A stretch of 42,433 nucleotides of DNA from an uncultured Clostridia bacterium (GCA_934249265.1 CAKQKQ010000006.1:1-42433); one strand, 5' to 3'; positions 15,520 to 24,732 are shown, counted from the stretch's first letter. Notes: generated from the letters alone by a model not told the origin. A program made the numbers and translations.

Positions 15520-17037
15520 ATGCCAATGGAAAAACTTAACGCAATGCCGTATAATCTCGAAGCCGAACAGTCTTTACTCGGTTGTATAATAATCGACCAA
15601 GAGAACCAAACGGAAATTACAAACGGACTTTACGAAGACGATTTTTACGTTCCGTCGCACAAGGTTATTTATTCGGCAATGGAGAGCATTGCGGCATCGA
15701 ACAAACCTATAGATATAGTCACGCTTTCCGACGCGCTTGAAAAATCGGCAAATCTCGAAAAGGTGGGCGGTATTTCTTACCTTACCACCATAGCGAGAAG
15801 TACGCCTTCGGCGTCAAATTACAATTATTATCTCGATATCGTCAAGCGTGACGGTATACTCAGAAGACTTATCAAGGCTGCCGAGGGGATAAGCAAAGAG
15901 GCTCGTTCCAGCACGGACAGCGACTCGGCTTTGTCTTCTGCCGAAAAAGCCATTTTCGATATTTCCGAGCATCTCGACACGAGCAGTCTCGAAGATATAA
16001 AAGGGTCTTACAACGAAGTGCTCGATAAGTTTGAAAAAATCGAGAAAAACAAAGATTATACCTCCGGTTTAAAATCGGGATATCCGGGTATCGACGCTTT
16101 GACTAACGGTTTTTCCAAAGGCGCGCTTATTATTCTTGCGGCGAGACCTTCAATAGGTAAAACGACGCTTGCATTAAACTTTGCGACGAATATCGCGTTG
16201 AGGCAAAACGCCGTAGTCGCGCTTTTCGCTTTGGAAATGACCAAGGACGAACTTGCGCAAAAAATGATGTGTTCTATTGCAAACGTAAGAATGGATAACG
16301 CGGTAAAAGGTAAGTTGACCGAAGAAGATTGGCTTAGGCTTTGGAACGCTAAAAAAGAACTCGACAGCGCGAGAATTTTCGTTGACGATACCTCAATGAC
16401 GACACCGAAAGCGGTTTTGTCAAAGTGCAGACGGCTTAAAAGCAGACAAGGTCTCGACCTTGTAATTATCGACCATATCCAACTTATGGAAGCGAACAAT
16501 AAAAACCCGACCAACCGTCAACAAGAAATTACCGAAATTTCACGTGCGCTTAAAATGATGGCGAAGGAATTAAACGTTCCCGTCATTGCGCTTTCGCAGT
16601 TGTCTCGTCTCGTTACGGGAAGAAAAGGTCAACGACCCATGCTTTCCGACCTTCGTGAATCGGGAGCAATCGAGCAAGACGCCGACATAGTTATGTTTAT
16701 TCACAGACCCGACTTAGCACCGGATATGGAAAAAGAAAAGGCTTCGGGCGAAATAATCGCCAATATGGCGGAAATTATCTTCGAGAAAAACCGTAGCGGC
16801 GAAAGAGGAGACGTAAAACTGCTGTTTAAGGGTGAATTTTCAAAATTTGTCACGCCGTCTAAAACTGATTTAGTTGCGCCACCGAAAGCGGAAAAACACA
16901 GAGATGCGCAAGAAGAACCGCCGCAAGACGAAGAACCCCCGATAAGCGAAGAGCCGCCGTTTGACGACGGTCCGCTTCCGGAAGAACCCAAAGAAGTGGT
17001 AGACGGCGAGGGTAATACGCTCGACGACATAATGTAA
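15520..17037 (+). CDS. dnaB: replicative DNA helicase DnaB, with an acidic proline-rich C-terminal tail
   Basis: DnaB is the hexameric helicase of the replication fork (called DnaC in Bacillus). The 505-residue protein has the N-terminal helical domain (PYNLEAEQSLLGCI at 10-23), a linker, and the RecA-like motor. Walker A is ARPSIGKTTLA near 207-217, and the DHIQLM and ALSQLSR motifs follow. The core ends near residue 450. The last 50 residues are an unusual low-complexity tail with repeated EEPP words, ending in LDDIM. The usual family length is 440-460. Two ATGs lie six bases apart. AAGGA is eight bases before the first, which I prefer. The loader is encoded at 4061. Confidence 0.97.
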   Translation: MPMEKLNAMPYNLEAEQSLLGCIIIDQENQTEITNGLYEDDFYVPSHKVIYSAMESIAASNKPIDIVTLSDALEKSANLEKVGGISYLTTIARSTPSASNYNYYLDIVKRDGILRRLIKAAEGISKEARSSTDSDSALSSAEKAIFDISEHLDTSSLEDIKGSYNEVLDKFEKIEKNKDYTSGLKSGYPGIDALTNGFSKGALIILAARPSIGKTTLALNFATNIALRQNAVVALFALEMTKDELAQKMMCSIANVRMDNAVKGKLTEEDWLRLWNAKKELDSARIFVDDTSMTTPKAVLSKCRRLKSRQGLDLVIIDHIQLMEANNKNPTNRQQEITEISRALKMMAKELNVPVIALSQLSRLVTGRKGQRPMLSDLRESGAIEQDADIVMFIHRPDLAPDMEKEKASGEIIANMAEIIFEKNRSGERGDVKLLFKGEFSKFVTPSKTDLVAPPKAEKHRDAQEEPPQDEEPPISEEPPFDDGPLPEEPKEVVDGEGNTLDDIM

Positions 17038-17060
17038 AATTTTAAAATTTAAATTAATTT

Positions 17061-17094
17061 TCCCTCTTTGTTTAAAGCGAAGAGGGATTTTTTT
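17061..17094 (+). terminator. rho-independent terminator after dnaB
   Basis: TCCCTCTT (17061-17068) pairs with AAGAGGGA (17080-17087) and seven T follow. It closes the signal peptidase to dnaB gene run. Confidence 0.95.
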
Positions 17095-17318
17095 CGTATA
17101 TTAGTCGAGTTTTAATCGACGTCAAGCGGAGTGTTAATCGGTTTTTGTTTTGCGGTTAAACGAAGTGTCGAGCACAGTTTTAGTTGTTTTTTATTTAATA
17201 AAATTAAAAATAAATTCAATTAAAATGCGGTCTGTGTTTGCGTTTTGATTAAATTGTCGAAATGCAGAGAAAATAAGGCGATTTTATTATTATTTTTTCG
17301 CATAATTCGGCAAAGATA
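17095..17318. other. gene-free gap between the dnaB terminator and the rpiB promoter
   Basis: No open frame of convincing quality and no RNA gene are visible. There is one small hairpin GTCGA-GTTTTAA-TCGAC near 17105-17121, and AT-rich sequence around 17185-17225. I see nothing else. Confidence 0.5.
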
Positions 17319-17347
17319 TTGACAAAAACGCCGTATTGTTATAGAAT
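17319..17347 (+). promoter_or_regulatory. sigma-A promoter of rpiB
   Basis: TTGACA (17319-17324) and TAGAAT (17342-17347) are 17 bases apart. The transcript would start near 17354, giving a leader of about 88 bases. Confidence 0.8.
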
Positions 17348-17441
17348 AATACAAGACGGTCGCAATTAAAATAAATTAGGCGACAATTGAGATTATTTTG
17401 CGCTTGTATATGTGCGTTTTGTCTCGAAATTTAGGAGTTTT

Positions 17442-17891
17442 ATGAAAATAGCGATAGGTTGCGATCACGGCGGCATACATTTGAAAGCGGCACTTTTAAA
17501 ATATCTTGACGAACACGGTTATGAATATAAAGATTTCGGCACTTACACCGAGGAATCTTGCGATTATACCGATTACGCGCTTAAAGTTGCCGAGACGGTC
17601 GCTTCGGGCGAATATGAAAGAGGAATTCTCGTTTGCGGAACGGGTATCGGCATGAGTATTGCCGCAAACAAAGTAAAAGGCATACGTTGCGCGCACGTTC
17701 ACGATTCGTTTTCCGCAAGGGCTACAAGAGAGCATAACGACGCAAATATTCTCGCTTTCGGCGAACGAGTAATCGGCGCGGGCGTTATGACGGACATTGT
17801 AGAGGCGTTTTTAACGACCGATTTCCAAGGCGGCAGACACGCAAGAAGGGTCGCTAAAATAACCGAAATAGAGGATAAATATTTTAAATAA
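17442..17891 (+). CDS. rpiB: ribose-5-phosphate isomerase B
   Basis: RpiB interconverts ribose 5-phosphate and ribulose 5-phosphate in the pentose phosphate pathway. The 149-residue protein begins MKIAIGCDHGG and has the active-site cysteine Cys65 in LVCGTGIGMSIAANK. The phosphate-binding Arg and His residues lie in HDSFSARATREHND. I place the start at 17442 rather than at an in-frame ATG 30 bases upstream, because AGGAG (17433-17437) fits it and family members begin here. It heads rpiB-upp, an association also known near ywlF and upp in Bacillus, which supports a ribose phosphate to PRPP and nucleotide-salvage link. The LacA/LacB subunits of galactose-6-phosphate isomerase share the fold but are less likely here. 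Confidence 0.93.
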   Translation: MKIAIGCDHGGIHLKAALLKYLDEHGYEYKDFGTYTEESCDYTDYALKVAETVASGEYERGILVCGTGIGMSIAANKVKGIRCAHVHDSFSARATREHNDANILAFGERVIGAGVMTDIVEAFLTTDFQGGRHARRVAKITEIEDKYFK

Positions 17892-18062
17892 TAAATAAAT
17901 TTGCCGAAAGATACGCCGAAGTAGGGGCTAAATACGGCGATAAAGAATTTTAAAACACGGCGATTTAAAAAACTTTAAAATATCCGAAATTAAAATGCGA
18001 TTAAATATTACAACTTAATAAACCGCCCGCAAGGGTAAAATTTTTATAAATAGGAGATATAA

Positions 18063-18692
18063 ATGAGTACGTTACACGTATTAAACCACCCGCTTATTCA
18101 GCACAAAGTATCGATGATGAGAAAGACAACCACTTGCACAAAAGACTTCAGAGATTTGGCAAACGAAATTTCTTTGCTTATGGCATATGAAGTAACGAAA
18201 GATTTACCCCTTCAAGAAGAGGAAATCGAAACGCCTATTTGCAAGACGAAAGCAAAATTTATTTCGGGTAGAAGTATCGGCGTAGTGCCTATTTTAAGGG
18301 CGGGACTCGGTATGGTTGACGGAATACTCACGCTTGTGCCCAACGCCAAAGTGGGACATATAGGTCTTTACAGAGACCCTCAAACACACAAACCCGTAGA
18401 GTATTATTGCAAACTTCCCGTTGACGCTACCGAAAGGACTATAATAGTCGTTGACCCCATGCTTGCAACGGGAGGCAGTGCGATTGCCGCAATAGACTTT
18501 ATTAAAGCGAGAGGTTGTAAAGATATAAAACTCATGAATCTCATTGCCGCGCCCGAGGGGGTAAAAGCCGTTCAAGAAAAGCACCCCGACGTGGATATTT
18601 TCGTTGCTTCACTCGATGAAAAACTCAACGAAAACGCATACATAGTCCCCGGTCTCGGCGATGCCGGCGATAGAATATTCGGTACGAAATAA
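18063..18692 (+). CDS. upp: uracil phosphoribosyltransferase
   Basis: This enzyme joins uracil to PRPP to give UMP in pyrimidine salvage. The 209-residue protein carries the PRPP-binding loop VVDPMLATGGSA (129-140) and the C-terminal uracil-binding region YIVPGLGDAGDRIFGT. Also conserved are GVVPILRAGLGM (73-84) and GHIGLYRDPQT. The length is exactly that of the family. TAGGAGA lies before the ATG. The 171-base gap to rpiB holds no clear terminator or promoter, so the two may be co-transcribed. Confidence 0.97.
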   Translation: MSTLHVLNHPLIQHKVSMMRKTTTCTKDFRDLANEISLLMAYEVTKDLPLQEEEIETPICKTKAKFISGRSIGVVPILRAGLGMVDGILTLVPNAKVGHIGLYRDPQTHKPVEYYCKLPVDATERTIIVVDPMLATGGSAIAAIDFIKARGCKDIKLMNLIAAPEGVKAVQEKHPDVDIFVASLDEKLNENAYIVPGLGDAGDRIFGTK

Positions 18693-18803
18693 AAACGTAA
18701 AAAGTTTTAAAATCGTAGTAAAAATCGACAAAATTTGCAATAATTACGATTTTGAACAAATTAAAAGAAATTTGTATTTTGATATATTGATAAGGAGAAA
18801 ATA

Positions 18804-19670
18804 ATGCAACAAGTAAAAAAGGCGATAGTTCCCGTTGCCGGATACGGTTCGAGATTTTTGCCGTATACAAAGGCGATTCCCAAAGCGATGCTGCCCATAA
18901 TAAATAGACCCGCAATAGAGGTGATTATTCAAGAAATAGTCGATAGCGGTATCGAAGAGATTTATCTCATCGTTGGGCAAAACAAAGACATAATCGAGTC
19001 TCATTTTTCTAAAAATGCAAAAATCGAGAGTTTGCTCGAGGAAAAAGGTAAATACGAATTATTGGAAAGTATCCGCCGTTTATCGTCTTTGGATATTCAT
19101 TTCGTAATGCAAGAAGTGCAAGACGGCACGGCGAAAGCGATCGCGCTTTGCAGAGAGCAAATAGGAAACGAACCTTTTGCGATACTTCTCGGCGACGACG
19201 TAATGAAAAACGACGTACCCGTGACTAAACAACTTATCGACGTGTACAACGCCGAAAGAAAAACGGTTATCGGTGTAAAGCAAGTTAAGACCGAAGATAT
19301 ACCCAAATACGCAACCATGAAAGTAGAGCGTCAAAGAGGAAAAATTTACGATATTTCCGAAATTATCGAAAAACCGAGTCTCGAGCAAATTAAAAGCAAT
19401 ATCGCGCCGCTCGGCAGATATGTTTGCACGCCCGAACTTTTTGAAATTATCGACACGCTTAAACCGGGTAAAAACGGCGAATATCAACTTACCGACGCTT
19501 TGGCTGCGCTTGCCGAAAAAGGCGATGCGGTCGCTTACGAGTTTGACGGCGAACGTTACGATATGGGCGATAGATTCGGCTTTTTAAAAGCGAATATCGA
19601 TTTCGCGCTTTCGGATAAAGAGTTGCACGACAAAGTCGATAGTTACATAAAATCATTGAAAAACAATTAA
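18804..19670 (+). CDS. galU: UTP-glucose-1-phosphate uridylyltransferase
   Basis: GalU makes UDP-glucose from UTP and glucose 1-phosphate, for cell-wall polysaccharides, glycolipids and galactose metabolism. The 288-residue protein starts with the nucleotide-binding motif VPVAGYGSRFLPYTK (8-22) and KAMLPI. It also has the conserved blocks VMQEVQDGTAKAI, ILLGDDV, IIEKPS and GERYDMGDRFGFLKAN typical of GalU/GtaB. TAAGGAG precedes the ATG. The gap of 111 bases after upp has no convincing promoter. The terminator at 19680 ends the unit. It competes with GlgC for glucose 1-phosphate. Confidence 0.96.
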   Translation: MQQVKKAIVPVAGYGSRFLPYTKAIPKAMLPIINRPAIEVIIQEIVDSGIEEIYLIVGQNKDIIESHFSKNAKIESLLEEKGKYELLESIRRLSSLDIHFVMQEVQDGTAKAIALCREQIGNEPFAILLGDDVMKNDVPVTKQLIDVYNAERKTVIGVKQVKTEDIPKYATMKVERQRGKIYDISEIIEKPSLEQIKSNIAPLGRYVCTPELFEIIDTLKPGKNGEYQLTDALAALAEKGDAVAYEFDGERYDMGDRFGFLKANIDFALSDKELHDKVDSYIKSLKNN

Positions 19671-19679
19671 AGATTTTTC

Positions 19680-19713
19680 ACGCCGTATTGTTTTGCGCAT
19701 TGCGGCGTTTTTT
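19680..19713 (+). terminator. terminator after galU
   Basis: ACGCCG (19680-19685) pairs with CGGCGT (19703-19708), then TTTTTTGCG and a second T-run follow. The loop is rather long, so the match is moderate. Confidence 0.65.
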
Positions 19714-19785
19714 GCGTTTTTTTGTAAAATTAGGGCGAATTTTTCGTTTTTTACTCAAATAAGACGCCAATATTGCGCTAAATTG

Positions 19786-19813
19786 TTTACAAATTTATTA
19801 TTTTTGTTATAAT
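19786..19813 (+). promoter_or_regulatory. promoter of the clpC-like gene
   Basis: TTTACA (19786-19791) and TATAAT (19808-19813) are 16 bases apart. I see no CtsR heptad direct repeat and no CIRCE inverted repeat near it. Confidence 0.75.
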
Positions 19814-19833
19814 GGTGTAAACGGCTTTAAAAA

Positions 19834-19877
19834 GCGGCGGCTTGATTTAGCAAGCGTTGCCGACGAATTCGCCGCCG
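19834..19877 (+). other. GC-rich stem-loop in the clpC leader
   Basis: GCGGCGGC (19834-19841) can pair with CGCCGC or GCCGCC (19870-19876) around an inner GCTTG-ATTTAG-CAAGC hairpin. It ends about 25 bases before the ATG and is the most GC-rich non-coding stretch here. It could be a thermosensor-like or translation-control element, but that is inference. Confidence 0.4.
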
Positions 19878-19902
19878 AAAAATAAAATTAAGAGAGAGTG
19901 TT

Positions 19903-22350
19903 ATGGCTGAAAATATCGGTAATTTCAATTATCTGTATTCAAGAATGACCGCGGGTTTAAGACAGGCTATGAGGGCTGCCGATTCGATGTGTCAAACGAA
20001 GAGAATATCTTGCATAGGCACAGAGGCTTTGCTTTACGGCATTTTATCGCTCGACAACAACGTCACGAGGGTGCTTGAAAAAAACAGAGTTACGCTCAAT
20101 GCGTATACCATACAATTAAACGCCTATTATGCAAGACAAAAGGCTGTAAGAACGGGTTTGTCACCAAATGCCAAAGCGGCGATGCTTAAAGCGGAAGAAC
20201 TTGCAAACAGACTTAAAGTAAGTTATATTTCCGACGAGTTTTTGGCTCTCGGCATAATGAGCGTAAACGGTTGCGCGATGAATATTTTGCGCAGAATTGC
20301 AAGAGATACCGACAGTATTCAAAACGAACTTTACAATATAATCGTAGGAAACGTCGATGAATCGGGCAGAGACGTCACTATTCATTACGGCGAACAAACG
20401 AGCGGTATTTACGAGTACGAACCAAACGAAAAACTCAACGCTCTTTCGGAATTCGGTTACGATTTGACGAGAAAAGCCTACGAAGGCAAACTCGACCCCG
20501 TTATAGGCAGAGATAAAGAAATAGAGCAAATTATTCGTATTTTATCGAGAAGAACCAAAAACAGCCCCATGCTTATAGGCGAACCGGGCGTAGGTAAAAG
20601 CGCGGTGGTTGAGGGTCTTGCTCAAGAGATCGTTTCTGGTAAAGTCCCCGACGTTTTAAGGGGTAAAACCGTATTTTCTCTCGATTTGACAAGTTTGATT
20701 GCGGGGGCTAAATTCAGAGGAGAATTTGAAGAGAGATTCCGCACCGCCGTCAATTTTATAATAAACAGCGGCAATATAATCGTATTTATCGACGAAATTC
20801 ACAACATCATGGGTGCGGGTAGCACGGGCGAAAGTTCTATGGACGCCGCCGAAATGTTAAAACCCATGCTTGCAAGGGGCGAATTTCAAATTATAGGCGC
20901 AACTACAACGGAAGAATACGGCAAATATATAGAAAAAGATTCCGCTTTTGCAAGGCGTTTTCAAACGATAAATGTTCAAGCACCGAGTATTCCCGACGCA
21001 ATACGCATATTGCAAGGTTTGAGGGATAAATATGAAGCGCACCATAGGGTTGAAATAAAAGACGAAGCGATAGAGTGCGCGGTAAAACTTTCCGAAAGGT
21101 ACATTACCGACAGATATTTGCCCGACAAGGCTATCGACGTAATGGACGAAGCGGCGGCAAGGGCAAAACTTTCGGCTTGCGCCCCCGAAGAAGACATAAA
21201 CAAATACGAGCAAAAAATAAAAGAACTCGGCGTTGACAGAGAATATGCTATTCGCTGCAACAATTTAGCCGAAATCAAAAAAATCGACGAAGAAATCGAG
21301 AAAAACAGAGTTGCTTATAAAAATATTCGCAACCGCGCGCTCTTAAAAAAATCAAACGTTCGCCCGTCGATAAACGGCGAGGATATAGCGCAAATAATAA
21401 GCGAACGCACGGGTGTACCCGTAATGAAAATCAACGAGGAAGAGTCCGATAGACTCATGAATTTAGAGGCGGAACTTCACTCGAGAGTAATAGGTCAAGA
21501 CGACGCGGTGGAAGAAGTCGCAAAGGCGATAAGGCGTTCGAGGGCGGGTTTAAGCGACCCCAACAGACCTATAGGTTCGTTTATATTCGCAGGTCCTACG
21601 GGCGTTGGTAAAACCGAACTTTCAAAGGCTTTGGCAAACGTGATTTTCGGCAACGAAAACATGCTTATAAGGCTGGATATGAGCGAATATATGGAAAAAA
21701 TTTCCATAACTAAACTCATCGGCGCGCCCCCGGGATACGCGGGGTATGACGAAGAAGGAATACTCACGGGCAAAGTCCGCCGTATGCCTTACTCGGTCGT
21801 TTTGTTTGACGAAATAGAAAAAGCGCACCCCGATATTTTCGATATAATGCTGCAAATTCTCGACGACGGTAGAGTTACCGACAGTAAAGGCAGAGTAGTC
21901 GATTTCAGAAACACTGTGATAATAATGACCTCTAACTGCGGCGCGTCCGACGCGATAGGTCTTGAAGACGAATACGAATTTGAAGACGCGGTAAACGACG
22001 CGCTTAAAAAGAGATTTCGCCCCGAGTTTTTAAACAGAATAGACGATATAATAGTGTTTAAAAAACTCACCAAACGCGAATGTGCGAAAATTGCGGAAAT
22101 ATTGCTCAACAAATTGAAAGAAAGACTTAAAGAACAAGGCATCAACCTTATAGTAAAAGAATCGGCGGTCGATTTGATACTTAAATCGGGTTACAGCGAC
22201 ACTTACGGCGTGCGTCCGTTAAAACGCGCGATACAAAAATTGCTTGAAAACATGCTTGCGGACGAAATTATTTCGGGCGGCATAACTTCGGGCGAAACGG
22301 TGTCGGTATTTGCCGACGACGATATAATCGACTACAAAATCGAAAAATAA
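19903..22350 (+). CDS. clpC: ClpC-type AAA+ unfoldase of the ClpP protease
   Basis: ClpC unfolds damaged or tagged proteins and passes them to ClpP. The 815-residue protein has an N-terminal double Clp_N domain (1-145), a first AAA+ domain with Walker A GEPGVGKS (226-233), and a middle region with a UVR-like coiled coil (about 425-470). A second AAA+ domain follows, with GPTGVGKT near 564-571. After TSNCGAS the loop contains IGL, the tripeptide that docks into ClpP in ClpA/ClpC/ClpX, which ClpB lacks. The size also fits ClpC (about 810) rather than ClpB (about 860). The ribosome binding site is weak (GAGAG). No mcsA, mcsB or ctsR gene is adjacent, unlike the usual Bacillus operon. A sugar-isomerase-like gene follows 14 bases later. 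Confidence 0.9.
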   Translation: MAENIGNFNYLYSRMTAGLRQAMRAADSMCQTKRISCIGTEALLYGILSLDNNVTRVLEKNRVTLNAYTIQLNAYYARQKAVRTGLSPNAKAAMLKAEELANRLKVSYISDEFLALGIMSVNGCAMNILRRIARDTDSIQNELYNIIVGNVDESGRDVTIHYGEQTSGIYEYEPNEKLNALSEFGYDLTRKAYEGKLDPVIGRDKEIEQIIRILSRRTKNSPMLIGEPGVGKSAVVEGLAQEIVSGKVPDVLRGKTVFSLDLTSLIAGAKFRGEFEERFRTAVNFIINSGNIIVFIDEIHNIMGAGSTGESSMDAAEMLKPMLARGEFQIIGATTTEEYGKYIEKDSAFARRFQTINVQAPSIPDAIRILQGLRDKYEAHHRVEIKDEAIECAVKLSERYITDRYLPDKAIDVMDEAAARAKLSACAPEEDINKYEQKIKELGVDREYAIRCNNLAEIKKIDEEIEKNRVAYKNIRNRALLKKSNVRPSINGEDIAQIISERTGVPVMKINEEESDRLMNLEAELHSRVIGQDDAVEEVAKAIRRSRAGLSDPNRPIGSFIFAGPTGVGKTELSKALANVIFGNENMLIRLDMSEYMEKISITKLIGAPPGYAGYDEEGILTGKVRRMPYSVVLFDEIEKAHPDIFDIMLQILDDGRVTDSKGRVVDFRNTVIIMTSNCGASDAIGLEDEYEFEDAVNDALKKRFRPEFLNRIDDIIVFKKLTKRECAKIAEILLNKLKERLKEQGINLIVKESAVDLILKSGYSDTYGVRPLKRAIQKLLENMLADEIISGGITSGETVSVFADDDIIDYKIEK

Positions 22351-22364
22351 ATCGGAGATATACA

Positions 22365-23162
22365 GTGGAAATAGGAATTTCGACGGCGTCGTTTTTCAGA
22401 AAACAGTACAACGAAGACGCGCTCGTCACTTTAAACGAAATGGATTCGAGAGTATGCGAAGTGTTTTTAGAGACGTTTTGCGAATATACTCCCGAATACG
22501 GAGAATTGCTTAAAAGCAGAAAGGGTAATTTAAAGGTTCACTCGATACACACTTTAAATACCCATTTCGAGCCTCAACTTTTTTCCGACAATGCGCGCGC
22601 TTACGACGACGCGGTAAAAATTTTTAAAGACGCGCTTTACGTTGCAAAACTTCTCGGCGCGCATAATTACACAATGCACGGCAGAGCGAGATTTAAGCAA
22701 AACATGAAGTTTGACAACTATGCCGATATCGGTAAAAGATTTGACGAACTCACAAAAATCACGGGCGAGTACGGCGTGAATTTGTGCATTGAAAACGTGG
22801 CGTGGGCGTTTTATAATCAAGTCGGATTTTTCGGTAAAATCAAAGATTACGCGCCTAATTTAAAGACTTGTCTCGATATAAAACAAGCGTTTGACAGCGG
22901 GCATACTTGGCAAAAATATTTCGCCGAAATGGGCGACAGGCTTAAAACCGTGCATTTGTCGGACAGAGACGAAAGCGGTAAGTTGTGTTTACCCGGGAGG
23001 GGAATATTCGACTTCGAGACGCTTTTTAGAACTCTTAAAGATAGCGGTTTCGACGGAAATATGCTTATCGAAGTGTACGACGAGAATTTTAAAACGGTTG
23101 ACGAACTTAAACGTTCGCTCGATTATTTGCGAGATATTGCGGATAGACTCAATTTCAAGTAA
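22365..23162 (+). CDS. sugar phosphate isomerase/epimerase-like TIM-barrel protein
   Basis: The 265-residue protein has the xylose-isomerase-like (AP endonuclease 2) TIM-barrel fold. Visible metal-ligand style motifs are VHSIHTLNTHFEP (about 58-70), YTMHGRA, LCIENVAW (Glu near 143), CLDIKQAFDSGHT, VHLSDRD and MLIEVYDE near the end. Such proteins isomerise or epimerise small sugars, or are mis-annotated endonucleases. The substrate cannot be told. It starts with GTG at 22365, with GGAGA about eight bases upstream, only 14 bases after the clpC stop. It is therefore probably co-transcribed with clpC. The pgi promoter lies right after it. Confidence 0.8.
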   Translation: MEIGISTASFFRKQYNEDALVTLNEMDSRVCEVFLETFCEYTPEYGELLKSRKGNLKVHSIHTLNTHFEPQLFSDNARAYDDAVKIFKDALYVAKLLGAHNYTMHGRARFKQNMKFDNYADIGKRFDELTKITGEYGVNLCIENVAWAFYNQVGFFGKIKDYAPNLKTCLDIKQAFDSGHTWQKYFAEMGDRLKTVHLSDRDESGKLCLPGRGIFDFETLFRTLKDSGFDGNMLIEVYDENFKTVDELKRSLDYLRDIADRLNFK

Positions 23163-23188
23163 AATTTTAAAAATAATATCCAATGAGT

Positions 23189-23217
23189 TTGACAATAATT
23201 TTCGATTGTTGTAAAAT
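23189..23217 (+). promoter_or_regulatory. sigma-A promoter of pgi
   Basis: TTGACA (23189-23194) and TAAAAT (23212-23217) are 17 bases apart. The start would be near 23224, some 27 bases before the ATG. Confidence 0.85.
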
Positions 23218-23250
23218 TAAATCATAAAATATTTTTTACGGAGTAAAGAT

Positions 23251-24681
23251 ATGAATTATACAGACAAAAAATGGCAAGAGTCAATGAAACTCAGATTTGA
23301 CTACAACAATATGATGGCTGAATTTGTCGGCAAAAAAGAAGGTTACACGAAAGAAAAACTCGACCTTTTGAAAGACAAAGCGGCATCGGCTTATAAAACC
23401 GTACAAGCAAACAGAGGTACGGGTATGATGGGTTGGTCGGAACTTCCGTACAACCAAGACGAAATCGTTGAAGATATCATAAAAACCGCCGAAGACGTAA
23501 GAAAGAATTTCGATACTTTCGTAGTTCTTGGTATCGGCGGAAGCGCATTAGGTCCTATAGCGGCTATGCAAGCACTTTGCCACCTTCATTACAACGATTT
23601 GCCCGCAGAAAAGAGAAACGGTCCTAAATGTTACGTTGAAGATAACGTAGACCCCGAAAGAATGGCGGCTCTTTTAGACGTAATCGACCTTGACAAAACT
23701 ATGTTCAACGTCATCACGAAGAGCGGCGCGACAAGCGAAACGATGACTCAATACCTCATCGTTATGGATCTTCTTAAAAAGAAGTACGGCGCAAACGCAA
23801 AAAATCACATGATTGCAACTACTTCCAGCGCGAAGGGCAACCTTATTAAAATCGCTAAACAAGAAGGTTTAAAGACTTTCTATATTCCCGACGGAGTAGG
23901 CGGCAGATTTTCCGAATTGTGCCCCGTAGGTCTTCTTCCCGCGGCGGTTGTAGGCATCGATATTAAGGCTCTTTTAAAGGGCGCGGCTTACATGGACGAG
24001 GTTTGCAAAGAAAAAGATATGTACAAAAACCCCGCTCTTATGGGCGCGGTACTCGAATATGCCGCAATGAACGACGGCAAAAACATTTCCGTAATGATGC
24101 CTTATGCCGACGGACTTCGTTATATGTCCGATTGGTACGCTCAACTTTGGGCTGAAAGTCTCGGCAAAGAAGACAGCAAGAGCGGCGAAAAGGTTTATGC
24201 GGGTCAAACGCCCGTTAAGGCACTCGGCGTAACCGATCAACACAGCCAAGTACAACTTTACACCGAAGGTCCTTTCGATAAAGTTATGACTTTCCTTGCG
24301 GTTGATAATTACAGAACGACCGTAACTATTTCAAACGGTTGCGAAGATATCCCCGACGTAAACTTCCTTTGCGGACACACGATGAACGAACTCATCACTT
24401 GCGAAAGAAAGGCGACAGAGTACGCTCTTACCGTAAAGCACAGACTCAACAAGACGATTTATTTACCCGAACTCAACGCGTTTACTTTGGGTGAACTTAT
24501 GTTTATGCTCGAAATGCAAACCGCATACTGCGGCGAAATGCTCAATATCGACACGTATAACCAACCCGGCGTAGAGGGCGGCAAAAACGCAACTTACGCA
24601 ATGCTCGGCAGAAAAGGTTACGACGCAAAGAGAGAAGAACTTGCAGCCGCACCCGAGAAAAAGAAAGATTATATTTGTTAA
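23251..24681 (+). CDS. pgi: glucose-6-phosphate isomerase
   Basis: This glycolytic enzyme interconverts glucose 6-phosphate and fructose 6-phosphate. The 476-residue protein shows the SIS-fold phosphate-binding motif LGIGGSALGP near 94-103 and a SGATSET block. The catalytic-site motif DGVGGRFSELCPVG follows near 213-226, and DQHSQVQLYTEGP lies near 328-340. The latter is typical of the Bacillus-type isomerases. The length is slightly above the short Bacillota form (about 450). The gene has its own strong promoter and terminator, so it is monocistronic. It links glycolysis with the glycogen cluster that follows. Confidence 0.97.
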   Translation: MNYTDKKWQESMKLRFDYNNMMAEFVGKKEGYTKEKLDLLKDKAASAYKTVQANRGTGMMGWSELPYNQDEIVEDIIKTAEDVRKNFDTFVVLGIGGSALGPIAAMQALCHLHYNDLPAEKRNGPKCYVEDNVDPERMAALLDVIDLDKTMFNVITKSGATSETMTQYLIVMDLLKKKYGANAKNHMIATTSSAKGNLIKIAKQEGLKTFYIPDGVGGRFSELCPVGLLPAAVVGIDIKALLKGAAYMDEVCKEKDMYKNPALMGAVLEYAAMNDGKNISVMMPYADGLRYMSDWYAQLWAESLGKEDSKSGEKVYAGQTPVKALGVTDQHSQVQLYTEGPFDKVMTFLAVDNYRTTVTISNGCEDIPDVNFLCGHTMNELITCERKATEYALTVKHRLNKTIYLPELNAFTLGELMFMLEMQTAYCGEMLNIDTYNQPGVEGGKNATYAMLGRKGYDAKREELAAAPEKKKDYIC

Positions 24682-24689
24682 CAATTTAA

Positions 24690-24720
24690 AGAGAGACCTT
24701 ATCGGGTTTCTCTTTTTTTT
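24690..24720 (+). terminator. rho-independent terminator of pgi
   Basis: AGAGAGACC pairs with GGTTTCTCT (one G-U) around a short loop, followed by eight T. It begins nine bases after the stop codon. Confidence 0.93.
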
Positions 24721-24732
24721 GTTCTAATAAAT

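Noticed and set aside
17412..17441. earlier in-frame ATG for rpiB
   Set aside because: It adds ten residues absent from the family, and AGGAG fits the ATG at 17442.
17038..17441. tRNA or rRNA gene in this or other large gaps
   Set aside because: No cloverleaf, GTTCGA-type T-loop or rRNA-like sequence was seen by eye in any gap; a covariance scan would settle it.
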